Shown: piece by piece, positions 63,522 through 64,000 of the stretch
Numbering within the stretch: the first letter of the stretch is position 1
Layout: each line of letters begins with the position of its first letter
Assembly (NCBI RefSeq): GCF_030285665.1
Contig: NZ_CP127295.1
Location: 5,084,001 to 5,148,000, forward strand
Source: Amycolatopsis mongoliensis
Lineage (GTDB): Bacteria; Actinomycetota; Actinomycetes; Mycobacteriales; Pseudonocardiaceae
Direction: 5' to 3'
Length of the DNA stretch: 64,000 nt
Notes under the pieces: generated by a model
What the model saw: only the letters and a program-made list of their open reading frames with translations
Told to the model about the DNA's origin: nothing
Databases searched by the model: none
Made by a program: the position numbers and the translations under genes

Positions 63522-64000
63522 ATGGTGCACGAGAGACGGCGGACCGGCTGGCTGGTCCTGACCGTGGTCGCGGTGCTGGTCTTCCTGCTCTTCGCCGCGG
63601 GCACGACCTACTCGCTGCTCGCCCCGGACTACGTCTTCGAGGACGGTGAGCTCGCTGGCGAGGCCGCCATCCTGAGCGGATCGCTGGCGCTCGCCGCGCT
63701 GGGCGGGTACCGCCTGCGGGCCGCCGACCGTCGGCTGCGCACCCTCCTGGCCGACTACGGCGCGTGGCTGCCCGCACGGGACGCCACCAACGGCGAAGGC
63801 CGGGTCGACCTCGATGCGGAGACCGCGCGCCTGCGCCGGACCGCCCACCGCGCGGCGGGGCTGGCCCTGGCTTGGGCCGTCGTGTTCGGGAGCGGGCTGG
63901 CCGGGGTGATCGCGGCGGACCGGTCCGCCGCGGACCTGCTCGCCACCGGCGTCCGCGTCGAGGGCGTGGTGCTTTCCGTCCACGACCCGGTGAAGGGCAC
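63522..64000 (+). CDS. Membrane protein, DUF3592-like (3' end outside window)
   Basis: A reading frame from ATG 63522 to the window end, at least 159 residues. Two hydrophobic segments flank an arginine-rich loop; then ATGVRVEGVVLSVHDPVKG, which resembles the DUF3592 domain. Its promoter-like TACGCT supports the start. Partial; assignment tentative. Confidence 0.6.
   Translation, partial: MVHERRRTGWLVLTVVAVLVFLLFAAGTTYSLLAPDYVFEDGELAGEAAILSGSLALAALGGYRLRAADRRLRTLLADYGAWLPARDATNGEGRVDLDAETARLRRTAHRAAGLALAWAVVFGSGLAGVIAADRSAADLLATGVRVEGVVLSVHDPVKG

Overview
The DNA is very GC-rich, uses many GTG starts and many probable leaderless promoters, and carries actinobacterial hallmark genes: bsaP beside bioB, bifunctional PriA/HisA, EccB-C-D-E type VII secretion, WXG100 proteins and F420-type oxidoreductases. 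It most resembles a Pseudonocardiaceae chromosome, probably Amycolatopsis. That placement is inference from gene content; no database search was possible.

Layout. 1-3.9 kb: two tandem SulP-STAS-carbonic anhydrase fusions, the first cut by the window edge. 4.1-6.9 kb: bioD, bioB, bsaP and a DUF2567-type membrane protein. 7-8.7 kb: an M48 protease and a Lon-N-domain protein. 8.8-13.1 kb: an NrtR-like Nudix regulator divergent from nadA-nadB-nadC, with a palindromic operator lying on the shared promoters. 13.1-37.1 kb: a dispersed type VII secretion (T7SS) locus. It holds a mycosin-like protein that has lost its catalytic residues, an ESX pair with PPE-like and DUF1023 partners, EccC, three large ESX-type candidate substrates, a small DUF1795-like protein, a YbaB-like protein, EccD, EccE, EccB and two tandem NarL-type response regulators. 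A membrane protein, an acyl-CoA ligase, a nucleotidyltransferase, a trypsin-like protease and a septum-formation-domain protein are interspersed. 37.1-41.2 kb: a nitrilase-family hydrolase, then hisD-hisC-hisB and a tiny membrane protein.

41.2-52.6 kb: accessory genes separating the first his block from the second. They are an F420-oxidoreductase pseudogene, an MMPL exporter with a divergent TetR regulator and five operator-like palindromes, kptA, soxR, a two-subunit transketolase, a lower-GC membrane/zinc-ribbon pair, a Nudix protein, a NIPSNAP protein, gcdH and a secreted protein. 52.6-54 kb: hisH and priA. 54-61.2 kb: DUF1330, GNAT and PPOX proteins, a polytopic membrane protein, an ECF sigma factor with a membrane partner, an unrecognised 543-residue membrane protein and a secreted phytase. 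61.4-63.3 kb: hisF, a membrane protein, hisI and a DUF1304 protein. The last gene runs off the window.

How the genes work together. Biotin, NAD and histidine synthesis each appear as tightly overlapping operons. The T7SS part encodes the EccB/C/D/E membrane complex with its own cargo; the only mycosin-like protein visible has a dead active site. Gene ends are punctuated by unusually long, often perfect hairpins and by two arrays of a roughly 13-bp motif repeated every 21 bp. No tRNA, rRNA, CRISPR array or insertion sequence was recognised.
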